The notes: generated from the sequence alone by a model not told the origin. DNA of 17,365 bases from Candidatus Poseidoniales archaeon (GCA_003602665.1 QQSG01000044.1:1-17365), one strand, 5' to 3'. Counted from the first letter of the stretch, positions 5,840-14,261 are shown. Numbers and translations are program-made.

Positions 5840-8800
5840 TCATTCAACAGGTTCAATATCCATTACTGGATCTCCTACTCCTAGGTCATTTCTCCAACCT
5901 CCGTAGGATTTGATGATGATTCCATTGAACTCTGATTCAAGGTTGAAGGTGGCATAATCCGTTGTCACCTCAACAATGACCTGACCTTTCTGAACAGTAT
6001 CACCTACTTCAACGAGCCATTCAATCTCATACGGGCCGCCATATCCACCAAAATGTTGCATGAGTTGTGTAACCGTCGTTGATTCAGGCTCTTCCTCAGC
6101 CTCAGCGGTTTGGTCCGATTTAGTTTCTGGCTGGTTGTTCTGTTCAGACGTATCACCGTAGATAATGGTCTGAGTGTTCGTAGTTTCGTTCTTTTTGCCA
6201 ACAATTACCAATATCAAAACCAGAAGAATTCCTAGAACACCGAGTACCCACTTCATGAGCTGCTCTTCGTCTTCTTCTGAATCTACGGTTTTTCGATCGG
6301 CATCCGTCAGTGTCAAATCATCAACGCATCCATCTCCGTTCTTGTCTTGACCAGGTTCTGGAATCCACCCCGCTTGGTTTGAATTCATCGAATCTGGGTC
6401 ACACTGGTCTTTGGAATCGAGAACCCCATCCTCATCATCGTCCGTATCCTCATCTGCATCGTAGCATCCATTTCCTGTGTAGTCTGTTTGTTTGGTACTC
6501 ACCCAATTCTTCTTTGATAATTCGTCTGGGCCGCATTGGTCTTTGGTGTCGAGAACCCCATCATTGTCATCATCTGGATCTTCACCATCATCATGGCACC
6601 CATCTTGATCATAGTCAAGTACAAAGTTGTCTTTTGCATCCCAATTTACGTAGTTTTTGAAAAATTCAGGAGAATCAAGATCGCAAGCATCACCTTCGTC
6701 ATCAATTCCATCACCATCGTCATCCGAATCTTCGTTGTTGTTGCATCCATCATCATCGATATCATCGACAAGGATTTGGCTTCCGCTTGGGCAGTTATCA
6801 TAGGTGTTGATTTTTCCGTCTCCATCAATGTCGACTTCATTCTCTTCATCATCTTTGCATCCATCCCCGTCAAGGTCACCAGATAACAAGAGTGGCGATT
6901 TGGGACAAACTTGGTCAAGTGCATCGTTGATGCCATCGCTGTCATCATCGGTATCTTCTCCATAGCCTCCATTTTGCATGCCATCATCTCGACAACCATT
7001 TCCATCGAAATCACTGAGTTCATTGGATGTCCAATTCCTCTCAGAGTCAACATTTGTACAAATGTCGTCGATATCATTGACATTGTCATTGTCATCGTCG
7101 TCGTCCTCATCTAGATCATGACAACCATCACCATCTCGATCAGTAAGTTCGATTGAAGTCCAGTCGAGTTTCATCCTCTTACATTGATCAATATCATTCT
7201 GGATCTCATCATTGTCGTTATCATCATCTTCGATTGTATCTTCACATCCATCACCATCATAGTCGGTTAAAGATGTTGAGACGAATCCATTTGTTTGAGA
7301 GAGAGGACAGGCTACGTCCATAATATCAACGACATTATCGTTGTCATCGTCGTTATCTTCAACATCATCTTTGCATCCATCTTGATCGTAATCTTCGGAT
7401 GGGATTGAGATCCAGTTGATTGGACTATCATCGCACCCATCAGGGGCATTCAAGACACCATCATTATCGATGTCAGGGTCTTCTTGATCATGACATCCAT
7501 CCAAGTCAATGTCCATCCATGTCCCTGAATTGAAGATGATGCTGTTCACACCATGACAAAGGTCGTTGACATCGTCTAGGAATCCATCACCATCATCATC
7601 GTTATCTTCTTCTGAATCATGACACCCATCTTGGTCTCGGTCAAGTGACGTATTTCCTGCTTGCCAATTTGTGAATCCTTTTGGACAATCCATGTTCGCT
7701 TCTAGGGAATCAGAATAGCCATCGTTGTCATCATCATCGTCTTCGCTTGAATCAGCGCATCCATCACCATCATGGTCGGTTGTAGCATCCGAAACGAAAC
7801 CGATTGGCGATGAAAGTGGGCATTGTGTGTCGAAACCATCGTCGATGCCATCGTTATCGTCATCGCCATCGCATTCGTTTCCAAAGGAATCTGAATCGTA
7901 GTTAAGTTGGTCTATGTTTTGGACATTAGGACAGTTGTCAAGGCGTTTTGCTATTGAATCGTCATCGATATCACTGCCAACACGAAGAAGGAATCCTGCG
8001 CGGTCGAATCCTTCCGCATATTGCCCAAAGAATAGGTTGGTTTGAGCCCCTGGCGCAAGACGTCCTCCTAACCATATGTCATCACTTGAGGAGAGTGAAA
8101 CTGAATTGCTGCGCGCATCGCCGTTGCTTGATCCAAATGATGCATAGAAATCGACGATGCTTGATGCGACGCCACCCGAATTGTCGACAATAGCTAGGAT
8201 TGCTGAATTTTTATCCTGAACCCCGAAGGTTGAATTGTCAAAGTCCATTGTTGATCCGATGTATCCTGAAAGGTAAAGCAATCCGTTTTCATCGATATCG
8301 AGTTCCCCCATTGCATCATTTTTGTCCGTTCCAAAGGTGAATCCATCCGTGATTAAACCGTTCGAATTGACCGTTAAGATGACGACGTCTTTCATGCCAA
8401 CACCTTGGGGCGCCTGCCAATCTTCTACAGGTTCGTACACCTTCGGCGTAATATCAGCATCCAATTGGCTCGAACCAGAGATTGTAAATCCAGTTGGAGT
8501 AGAGATGATAGAACGTGCTTCGTCTATGCCAGACCCACCGTAAGCGGAGAGGAGGTCATTGACTCCTCCTTCAGTTATTCTTGCAACGAAAATATCCGTA
8601 TACGTCGTACCTTGGCGAGTCACGTTGCCTCCAGAATAAATGAACGTCTTGGTAAACTGGCCGGTGACGAGGAGTTTTCCAGACGTTCCAATCTCGACGG
8701 CATCAAATCCAATTACGCTTTGAGTCGATTGAAGAATGGACAGTTTCTGCGGAACCAAGTCCTGATCCGTGTAGAGGATGAACGTGCATGCAACAGACCC

Positions 8801-9448
8801 GTTCTCAACGCAGGACGCACCTCCGACAATACCCGTTGATGTGAGATCTCCTGATGATGAACCAACTAATGCAAAGGAACCGTTCGACAGAGCAACGAAA
8901 CTTCGCATTTCTTCAAGTCCTGATGTACCTACAGAGACGGCAGAGTCATACGTCTGTGAGGTGGTGTTGAATTGAACGAAGAAGGCATCTCTGTTTCCTT
9001 CGTTCATCAACTGATGTGAACCTACTGTGAAATCGTCTTTGAAATAACCAGAAACTCCGATCATATCTTGTGAAATCCAACGGACTTTCCAACAAAAATC
9101 GTCATCGAGACCTCCAAATGCTTGTTGCCAATAGCCTTGAGTGGAATCCCAACCAAAGAGCAGAACATCCTTCCCGCCAGCCGATTGAATAGAATTGGAA
9201 CCCATGTTGTTTTGCAACGTACCTGAGAATTCAGCACAACCGACCATTTGACTTCCATACGTATCCATCGATGTAACGAACGACCGCTCAGTAGCATTGA
9301 TTGATTCAAATGAATCGAATGCTAGGTCATATCCAGTATTGACATTCGCCTTAGAATGGTGTTGTGCGAGCACGTTGACTGAGGCATGAGGGATGGTCAT
9401 GCCTGCGATTACTACAAAGACCAACATCACAAATACGGGTTTTTGCAT
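5840..9448 (-). CDS. Giant TSP3 surface protein with propeller-like ectodomain and cytosolic lysine-less lipoyl-like domain
   Basis: The chosen start, ATG 9448, gives 1202 residues, a classic signal peptide (MQKPVFVMLVFVVIAGMTIP) and a TATA-like box at -25. ATG 9505 (1221 residues) and TTG 9520 (1226) are in frame, but they put a charged extension before the signal. Residues about 30-490 have recurring strands of the FVALSNGSFALVGSS or LYLSGYIGST kind, like SBBP-type beta-propeller repeats. Residues about 492-1048 hold about twelve TSP3 units of 40-50 residues with motifs such as DYDGDGC and DDDNDGVLDTKDQC, usually two Cys each; these bind calcium in known TSP3 proteins. One span lies at about 1064-1083 (WVLGVLGILLVLILVIVG), followed by KK and an acidic linker. 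Residues about 1135-1202 resemble a biotinyl/lipoyl barrel (VEVGDTVQKG, TTDYATF, VGDPVMDIE), but Tyr 1165 replaces the acceptor Lys. Probably a cell-surface stalk with a cytosolic docking domain. Confidence 0.92.
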   Translation of the reverse strand: MQKPVFVMLVFVVIAGMTIPHASVNVLAQHHSKANVNTGYDLAFDSFESINATERSFVTSMDTYGSQMVGCAEFSGTLQNNMGSNSIQSAGGKDVLLFGWDSTQGYWQQAFGGLDDDFCWKVRWISQDMIGVSGYFKDDFTVGSHQLMNEGNRDAFFVQFNTTSQTYDSAVSVGTSGLEEMRSFVALSNGSFALVGSSSGDLTSTGIVGGASCVENGSVACTFILYTDQDLVPQKLSILQSTQSVIGFDAVEIGTSGKLLVTGQFTKTFIYSGGNVTRQGTTYTDIFVARITEGGVNDLLSAYGGSGIDEARSIISTPTGFTISGSSQLDADITPKVYEPVEDWQAPQGVGMKDVVILTVNSNGLITDGFTFGTDKNDAMGELDIDENGLLYLSGYIGSTMDFDNSTFGVQDKNSAILAIVDNSGGVASSIVDFYASFGSSNGDARSNSVSLSSSDDIWLGGRLAPGAQTNLFFGQYAEGFDRAGFLLRVGSDIDDDSIAKRLDNCPNVQNIDQLNYDSDSFGNECDGDDDNDGIDDGFDTQCPLSSPIGFVSDATTDHDGDGCADSSEDDDDDNDGYSDSLEANMDCPKGFTNWQAGNTSLDRDQDGCHDSEEDNDDDGDGFLDDVNDLCHGVNSIIFNSGTWMDIDLDGCHDQEDPDIDNDGVLNAPDGCDDSPINWISIPSEDYDQDGCKDDVEDNDDDNDNVVDIMDVACPLSQTNGFVSTSLTDYDGDGCEDTIEDDDNDNDEIQNDIDQCKRMKLDWTSIELTDRDGDGCHDLDEDDDDDNDNVNDIDDICTNVDSERNWTSNELSDFDGNGCRDDGMQNGGYGEDTDDDSDGINDALDQVCPKSPLLLSGDLDGDGCKDDEENEVDIDGDGKINTYDNCPSGSQILVDDIDDDGCNNNEDSDDDGDGIDDEGDACDLDSPEFFKNYVNWDAKDNFVLDYDQDGCHDDGEDPDDDNDGVLDTKDQCGPDELSKKNWVSTKQTDYTGNGCYDADEDTDDDEDGVLDSKDQCDPDSMNSNQAGWIPEPGQDKNGDGCVDDLTLTDADRKTVDSEEDEEQLMKWVLGVLGILLVLILVIVGKKNETTNTQTIIYGDTSEQNNQPETKSDQTAEAEEEPESTTVTQLMQHFGGYGGPYEIEWLVEVGDTVQKGQVIVEVTTDYATFNLESEFNGIIIKSYGGWRNDLGVGDPVMDIEPVE

Positions 9449-9469
9449 GTGTCTGAACGCCTTGTGGAC

Positions 9470-9477
9470 GTTTTTAA
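9470..9477 (-). promoter_or_regulatory. TATA-like box for the giant TSP3 gene
   Basis: The minus strand reads TTAAAAAC, centred 25 nt before ATG 9448. No similar box precedes ATG 9505, so this supports the shorter protein as the main product. Confidence 0.45.
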
Positions 9478-9494
9478 CCCTATCTCGGTAATCT

Positions 9495-9502
9495 TGATTT
9501 AC
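9495..9502 (+). promoter_or_regulatory. Weak TATA-like box for the 9523 lipoprotein gene
   Basis: TGATTTAC is centred about 25 nt before ATG 9523. The spacing is right but the sequence is weak. It lies between two divergent starts only 74 bp apart (9448 and 9523). Confidence 0.3.
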
Positions 9503-9522
9503 CATCGCCGACAACAACAAAC

Positions 9523-11529
9523 ATGCGTGTCCGTGGACTTCTTCCTATTTTGATTTCTTTTTTGATGCTTAGTGGCTGTTTTGGTCCAGAGGTATATACT
9601 GAAGACGATTACAAGCAAGAGCGAACGGATTTGTATTTCCTTTCGGAAAGCGGTGTCACATCGGAAATAGATTCTTGCCCATTTTTCGCCTATCCTACGG
9701 TAACCGAACCTACCTACTTTGAGGCCTCGCACATCCGGCCTCACGATGGAATTAATGACGATAATATGTTTGAAATTTATGAGCCAAATGATTTGGATGG
9801 AATGTTTGTTATTGCGTATTTCAGCGATGAAATTTTTGCAGAATCAGATTCAGGATTCTTGATGGAGTCGTGGTTTAGATTCTTCCAAAATGAAGGCGCC
9901 TCGGGACTTATTTTTACAGTAACGCATGATATAGATGGAGATGAATACGATGATTGCAACGATATTGAATACTACAAAGCAGAATCATCCGATACAGAAT
10001 TTTCTTCCTCTCAACCCATTGAAATGACAGTTATCCAAATCTCTCCCAAAGACATGCGAGAGTTGAACAAACTCGCTGTCAGAGGTCTTGTTATTGGTAA
10101 TGACGGATTTAAACTTGGAGATGTCAATGAACTCATTCAGGCTTCTGAAAGCGATGATATTAGCCTGCCAAACACGAAGATCTCGGAATGGGTTTCTGGG
10201 CATGAGGATTGTTCAGCGAACAACGAGGGTGCAAATGTTATCACAACGAAAATCGATGAGAATCAAGATGGAACCTATCAAGGATCTGAAATTACTCAAG
10301 AGATTGAATGTAGAACTTCGTCACCATACAGTAACGGAGTTGTGTTAATTCAAACCGAGACAATGGTGAGAGCAACCACTTCAGATGTATGTGCATCACT
10401 AGAAGAATATTGGAAGGTTCAGACCATAGAATATGCTGATGGAAAAATAGAAACGCAACAAGATGAACCAAAATGTGATGGTACAAGTTCAACAGATGTT
10501 GAGAATGTCGTCGTGAAAATGTTCTGTGATGATTCAGAAGATATGAATGAATACGAGCTAGCCCGAGTTTCTGTGCGAGATTGCCTTGCACCAACATACG
10601 AGAATGAACTCATGCACTTCATCCCTCAAATCAAAGTTCAATCACTGACAAGTAGCCAAATGCCTCAGTGTGAGAATGGAGGATTGTTAATCCAAGTCTG
10701 GGTAGATCACGACGGGAACGATCAATGGAGTCAACCTGAAACACAGTCCTCACAGCGACTTTGTCACGGTACAGATGGAACTGACGGAGATGATGGAGCG
10801 GATGGAATCGACGGTCTAGATGCCTATGAGTTGTTGATGGACACAACTGAAGCAACGAGTGAAGTGTGTGATTCAAATGTTGGTGGAACTGAAGTTTTCA
10901 TTGGGCGCGATATCAATCAGAACAGTGTTCTCGATGATTCAGAAATCGAACATTCTTACGCAACGTGCAACGGTGAAGATGGTGGCGACGGGCAAGATGG
11001 CACATCCTCAATTGTGAACATCACCAGTTATTCATCGCCTGCATGCAACGGAGTGTACGTTCGTTTGGCGAATGGATTTGATTACGACGGAGATGATACA
11101 CTCTCAACTGATGAAACACTTGGAGCACGATACATCTGTTTACCAAGCCAACAAACCAATACAGAAGCCACCTTCGTGAAGAAAACCATTGAACCAAACA
11201 GTGTTTGTCAAAACGGGGGTGTTCATTCCTACATTTGGATTGACTCGAACGGTGACGGCGATGTTCAAGACGGTGATAATGTGAGTGAGATTTTCATGGA
11301 ATCTTTTGATTGTGCTGAGGACGACATTGTTGTTGAGTGCAGTGATAGTGATGGTGATTGCATCTCTGATGATGAGGATACGGACGACGGAAACGATCGA
11401 GAGAATGGTGGGGATTCAGACTTTGATGGGGTTCCTGATGAGGAAGAACATCCAGATTGCATCGGCGAAGATAACCGTGAGGACAGTGATTTCGACGGCG
11501 TACCAGATTGCGAAGAAGATGAGTTCTGA
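9523..11529 (+). CDS. Lipoprotein with DUF7151-like repeats, collagen-like Gly-Asp stretches and a TSP3 tail
   Basis: This is a 668-residue protein. The N-terminus MRVRGLLPILISFLMLSGCF has a lipobox, LSGC, so Cys19 should be lipid-modified and the protein anchored outside the membrane. Residues about 20-210 form an unrecognised acidic domain. From about 215 to 600 there are divergent repeats with a C..GG or N.G start, an extended strand, a D-x-N/D-x-D loop (IDENQDGTYQGSEI, WVDHDGNDQW, RDINQNSVLDDSEI, FDYDGDDTLSTDET, IDSNGDGDVQDGD) and a closing Cys. This is the pattern I associate with DUF7151; that assignment is from memory. Two short collagen-like runs join repeats (GTDGTDGDDGADGIDG at about 416-431 and GEDGGDGQDG at about 483-492). 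The end (about 605-668) is TSP3-like, with DSDFDGVPD twice. Calcium binding is likely. It is divergent from the giant TSP3 gene and convergent with the membrane protein gene at 11541, 11 bp apart. Confidence 0.9.
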   Translation: MRVRGLLPILISFLMLSGCFGPEVYTEDDYKQERTDLYFLSESGVTSEIDSCPFFAYPTVTEPTYFEASHIRPHDGINDDNMFEIYEPNDLDGMFVIAYFSDEIFAESDSGFLMESWFRFFQNEGASGLIFTVTHDIDGDEYDDCNDIEYYKAESSDTEFSSSQPIEMTVIQISPKDMRELNKLAVRGLVIGNDGFKLGDVNELIQASESDDISLPNTKISEWVSGHEDCSANNEGANVITTKIDENQDGTYQGSEITQEIECRTSSPYSNGVVLIQTETMVRATTSDVCASLEEYWKVQTIEYADGKIETQQDEPKCDGTSSTDVENVVVKMFCDDSEDMNEYELARVSVRDCLAPTYENELMHFIPQIKVQSLTSSQMPQCENGGLLIQVWVDHDGNDQWSQPETQSSQRLCHGTDGTDGDDGADGIDGLDAYELLMDTTEATSEVCDSNVGGTEVFIGRDINQNSVLDDSEIEHSYATCNGEDGGDGQDGTSSIVNITSYSSPACNGVYVRLANGFDYDGDDTLSTDETLGARYICLPSQQTNTEATFVKKTIEPNSVCQNGGVHSYIWIDSNGDGDVQDGDNVSEIFMESFDCAEDDIVVECSDSDGDCISDDEDTDDGNDRENGGDSDFDGVPDEEEHPDCIGEDNREDSDFDGVPDCEEDEF

Positions 11530-11540
11530 GCAAAGTCACT

Positions 11541-12266
11541 TCAAAGTCCGAGGAACATAGTTTCGAGCATCTCAAGGAACTTCGGGAAGTAAGGGATAAT
11601 CACCAATACTAACGGAAGACCGGTATCGATGAATGCCTTTCCGAGATCTTCCACTTGATTGAAACAAAACAGTCTGTAATAGGTCCATCGGGCGCTGAGA
11701 AGAAGATACATAACTACGCTTGAAGCAAGAGAAAAGGCCACACCTTCTGGCATGTATGGGGATATCGAATTTACCAATTCATCGTACCCATTGAACCCAG
11801 CTTGTAGGATGATGATGTAAACTACAGATGCTCCAAAAATAGCCAGTACGCCCTTTTCGTAGAGCCCGAATAACGGATCGATACCAAACATGATGATGGT
11901 CGAAACACAAATGACTCGGACGATGGTTGTCAAGTCGGATGCTAACCCGTTCCAGAGTGCTAAACCAAATCCAATTGCTAGGATAAGAAGCCAAGGACCA
12001 AGAAGCATTGTGATCCTATTTCGAAGGTTTACCTCTCCCTGGAGGAGTCGTGACTGATATTGAATATTTGCTTCTCTTGATAGAATTTGAACCAATAAAC
12101 CCTCTTGGAAAATGAATCCGACTGTCATTCCGATAAGAACTCCCTTCGAGATTCCTGACTCGATATCTTCGCCAACCATCCCTATAAGTGCTCCAATTAC
12201 CGCCGAAATCCCTATGTTGACAGGGATTCCAATTTTTGGAGTCGGAGCGTTTTGATAAGGATTCAT
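11541..12266 (-). CDS. Seven-span membrane protein of unknown function
   Basis: From ATG 12266 this is 241 residues with about seven hydrophobic segments (near 12-31, 39-58, 85-107, 112-133, 138-157, 175-195 and 213-235). No transporter, protease or enzyme motif is recognised. Few charged residues lie inside the spans; notable ones are in MVGEDIESG between spans 1 and 2 and FGIDPLFGLYEKG between 4 and 5. The open frame extends to ATG 12359 (272 residues), but that adds a polar and aromatic leader, overlaps the promoter of the divergent 12386 gene, and is less supported than ATG 12266, which has a TATA-like box (ATTATGTA) at -25. The stop is 11 bp from the convergent lipoprotein gene. A role in the envelope is possible from the neighbours alone. 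Confidence 0.82.
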   Translation of the reverse strand: MNPYQNAPTPKIGIPVNIGISAVIGALIGMVGEDIESGISKGVLIGMTVGFIFQEGLLVQILSREANIQYQSRLLQGEVNLRNRITMLLGPWLLILAIGFGLALWNGLASDLTTIVRVICVSTIIMFGIDPLFGLYEKGVLAIFGASVVYIIILQAGFNGYDELVNSISPYMPEGVAFSLASSVVMYLLLSARWTYYRLFCFNQVEDLGKAFIDTGLPLVLVIIPYFPKFLEMLETMFLGL

Positions 12267-12287
12267 GGATAGCGGAAAGGAAAAGAA

Positions 12288-12295
12288 TACATAAT
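12288..12295 (-). promoter_or_regulatory. TATA-like box for the membrane protein gene
   Basis: The minus strand reads ATTATGTA, centred 25 nt before ATG 12266. This supports that start over ATG 12359. Confidence 0.4.
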
Positions 12296-12349
12296 GCTGA
12301 TTGAAGAATTTGAAGTTTCGACTATTTCTTGCTCTAGAATCGTTTGCCT

Positions 12350-12357
12350 CTATATTC
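12350..12357 (+). promoter_or_regulatory. TATA box of the small-protein/protease operon
   Basis: CTATATTC is centred about 32 nt before ATG 12386. That would place the transcription start about 6-7 nt upstream of the start codon, a very short leader. Confidence 0.4.
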
Positions 12358-12385
12358 ATTAACTAGTAGCAATGTTAGAGAATTG

Positions 12386-12652
12386 ATGGACTCTGATTCA
12401 CTTGAGACGAAATTCCAATCATGCCTTTTACTTTTTGAAGATGGAGGAGGAGTCGTCAATATCCAGTTTTCAGGAGAATTCAACGACGTATCTACTGCTT
12501 TCGATACATCTTGGATTTTAACCCACCACGAATCACTCTCTATGATGACTGTGCAAATTCCATCACATGGGTGTTTTTCTTTGCTCCATCCAAATATTGT
12601 GTATTGGGAAGTTGACCGAAACGACTTCATGCCATTGGAGGAGTCCGAGTGA
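12386..12652 (+). CDS. 88-residue protein translationally coupled to a subtilase
   Basis: From ATG 12386 this is an 88-residue soluble, acidic protein (MDSDSLETKF start, LEESE end). The middle is strand-rich: CLLLFEDGGGVVNIQFSG, then TSWILTHH, LSMMTVQIPS and NIVYWEVDRND. A TTG at 12344 would extend it to 102 residues, but a TATA box lies inside that extension. The stop overlaps the GTG start of the protease as GTGA (12649-12652), so translation is probably coupled and the two products are likely made in step. It matches no family I know. Compact strand-rich partners of subtilases are often inhibitors or folding helpers, so that is a reasonable but untested idea, and the protease also seems to have its own N-terminal pro-region. 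Confidence 0.68.
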   Translation: MDSDSLETKFQSCLLLFEDGGGVVNIQFSGEFNDVSTAFDTSWILTHHESLSMMTVQIPSHGCFSLLHPNIVYWEVDRNDFMPLEESE

Positions 12653-14238
12653 AGTACGGTCGAGTGGATGCTTCTCTTACAGAGTTATTTTCGAAGTCGA
12701 ATCGGTCGAAGTCAGGTGTCGAATCTGCACATGGAGTCGCAGCTTCCATTAACGACGATTGTGCGCAGGAGATTCTCAAAGAATTACCTGCTGTTGGCCC
12801 TGTAACCTACCTACCAAGCCTTGAGATCATCCTTGCTGAGATGGAGTCCGATGGATTTGAATTTCTGGTTGAAAATCCGGAGGTACATGCTATTTCCGAT
12901 GCAGAATTACTTCACGAGCACCCTGAGCCAATGGAGATTAACGAGCAATTGAGTCATACAAGCAGGAGATATATGAGATCCGACAGTAAAATGTTCGAGG
13001 ATTATGAAGGAAAAAACATAACAGTTGGAGTCATGGATTCTGGTGTTTTTAGGGAGCATGAATGCTTTGGAGGCCGTGTTTCCGAACAAGTTAATTGTGT
13101 ACATGGAAATCATTTTGATGGTGATATCGACGGCCACGGGACTCATGTTGCAGGTTCAATTGCAGGTGAGGAATATGGTGTAGCGTCAGAGGCATCAATA
13201 CTTGATTTACGAGTGTTCGGTTATTATTTTGGAAGAACCTCTGGGGCTACAACTGCGAGCATACTTCAAGCGCTCGATGTGTGCATTCAACGAGATGTTG
13301 ACATCGTGAACATGAGTCTTGGTGGAAATTCTCCGAGCCGTGTTCTGGATACTGCAGTTGACACTGCAGTCCAATCGGGTGTTATCGCATGTATTGCAGC
13401 AGGCAATAGTGGTCCCCGAGCCCAGACAATTAATTCGCCTGCATCCGCACAGATGGCTATTGCTGTGGCTGCAACGTATGGGAATGGTACGGTCACTGAC
13501 TTTTCATCCAGAGGGCCAAATCCTTGGTACAGTTGGCAAAAACCAGATGTTGCAGGATTTGGGTCAAACGTTCTTTCAGCATCACGTCACGGTGGAAGTT
13601 GTGTTATGAGCGGGACTTCAATGGCGACTCCTGGTGTGGCAGGAGTCATTGCTTGTTTGTTGGAACATGAGTCTGAAAATCCAGATTCAAAGGTCTATGT
13701 TGACGCTCTTATTCGAGAAGCTGGCCAACCGCTTGGCCAATCCGAAAATTCTGTTGGAAGTGGATTTGTATCTTTGGGGAACGTAGAGTCTTACTTGTCC
13801 ACTCATCAGGGGATGACACACCTCAAGCGTAGGAAGGGGAAGGAAACTAAACCAAACTTCTTCACTGAGAAGACCATCAAGTGTGAACTTTGTAATTCTA
13901 ATCGAATTGTGCACAGAATTTTCCATCGGCCAGATGGAACCATGAGAGTAAGAATGAGTTGTATTAAACACCGTAATCTGGATTCTAACGGGAAATTAGT
14001 GTATGATGAAGTTGAAATGGAAAATTGGAAACATGCGCGAATTACAGATAAGCAATTTTTGCAATCCCTTCGGTTGTGTGGGGGTTGTGGGAAACGCGGA
14101 ATAGTTCCTATTTCATCAGAGGAAATCGATTTGCCAGAGAACCATCACAAACACGTAGCTGTCAAAGTGGGCTGCCTTTACTGCAATTCCAAAGGAGAGA
14201 GAAGGATACCACTCTCTTTGCATAACAACTGGAGATAA
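12649..14238 (+). CDS. Cytosolic subtilisin-like serine protease (S8) with C-terminal zinc-ribbon modules
   Basis: This is a 529-residue subtilase with GTG start 12649 overlapping the upstream stop. The catalytic triad is intact: Asp130 in VGVMDSGV, His163 in DGHGTHVAG and Ser324 in SGTSMATPG, with oxyanion Asn253 in AAGNSGP. Residues 1-115 resemble an I9-type pro-domain (PSLEIILAEMESDGFEFLV), suggesting autocleavage near 100-120. There is no signal peptide or membrane span, so it probably acts inside the cell, unlike most subtilases. After the catalytic domain (to about 385) comes a basic linker (HLKRRKGKETK) and two zinc-ribbon-like modules: C412, C415 with C438 and H441, and C477, C480 with C509 and C512. 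Such modules may bind nucleic acid or substrates. The frame ends in NNWR. The next gene starts 44 bp downstream behind its own TATA box. The protease fold is certain; substrate unknown. Confidence 0.95.
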   Translation: MKYGRVDASLTELFSKSNRSKSGVESAHGVAASINDDCAQEILKELPAVGPVTYLPSLEIILAEMESDGFEFLVENPEVHAISDAELLHEHPEPMEINEQLSHTSRRYMRSDSKMFEDYEGKNITVGVMDSGVFREHECFGGRVSEQVNCVHGNHFDGDIDGHGTHVAGSIAGEEYGVASEASILDLRVFGYYFGRTSGATTASILQALDVCIQRDVDIVNMSLGGNSPSRVLDTAVDTAVQSGVIACIAAGNSGPRAQTINSPASAQMAIAVAATYGNGTVTDFSSRGPNPWYSWQKPDVAGFGSNVLSASRHGGSCVMSGTSMATPGVAGVIACLLEHESENPDSKVYVDALIREAGQPLGQSENSVGSGFVSLGNVESYLSTHQGMTHLKRRKGKETKPNFFTEKTIKCELCNSNRIVHRIFHRPDGTMRVRMSCIKHRNLDSNGKLVYDEVEMENWKHARITDKQFLQSLRLCGGCGKRGIVPISSEEIDLPENHHKHVAVKVGCLYCNSKGERRIPLSLHNNWR

Positions 14239-14253
14239 TACTACTTGTGAAGG

Positions 14254-14261
14254 TATAAATA
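14254..14261 (+). promoter_or_regulatory. Strong TATA box of the 14283 gene
   Basis: TATAAATA is centred 25 nt before ATG 14283. It is the best TATA match in the window and predicts a leaderless transcript independent of the protease operon. Confidence 0.65.

Noticed and set aside
5840..6060. Functional biotin or lipoate carrier (acyltransferase or carboxylase subunit)
   Set aside because: The acceptor Lys is Tyr and no other enzyme domain is present.
6646..7110. Met- and Thr-rich 154-residue minus-strand open frame inside the giant TSP3 gene
   Set aside because: It is a frame-shifted reading of Asp-rich GAT/GAC codons, which gives ATGATG-type repeats. The TSP3 frame explains the region fully.
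8405..8839. 144-residue plus-strand open frame opposite the propeller-like region
   Set aside because: It is antisense to a strong coding frame, with no promoter, signal or recognisable composition.
12267..12359. N-terminal extension of the membrane protein to ATG 12359
   Set aside because: It overlaps the neighbouring promoter and lacks its own TATA box at the right spacing, and the extension looks unlike a membrane-protein start.
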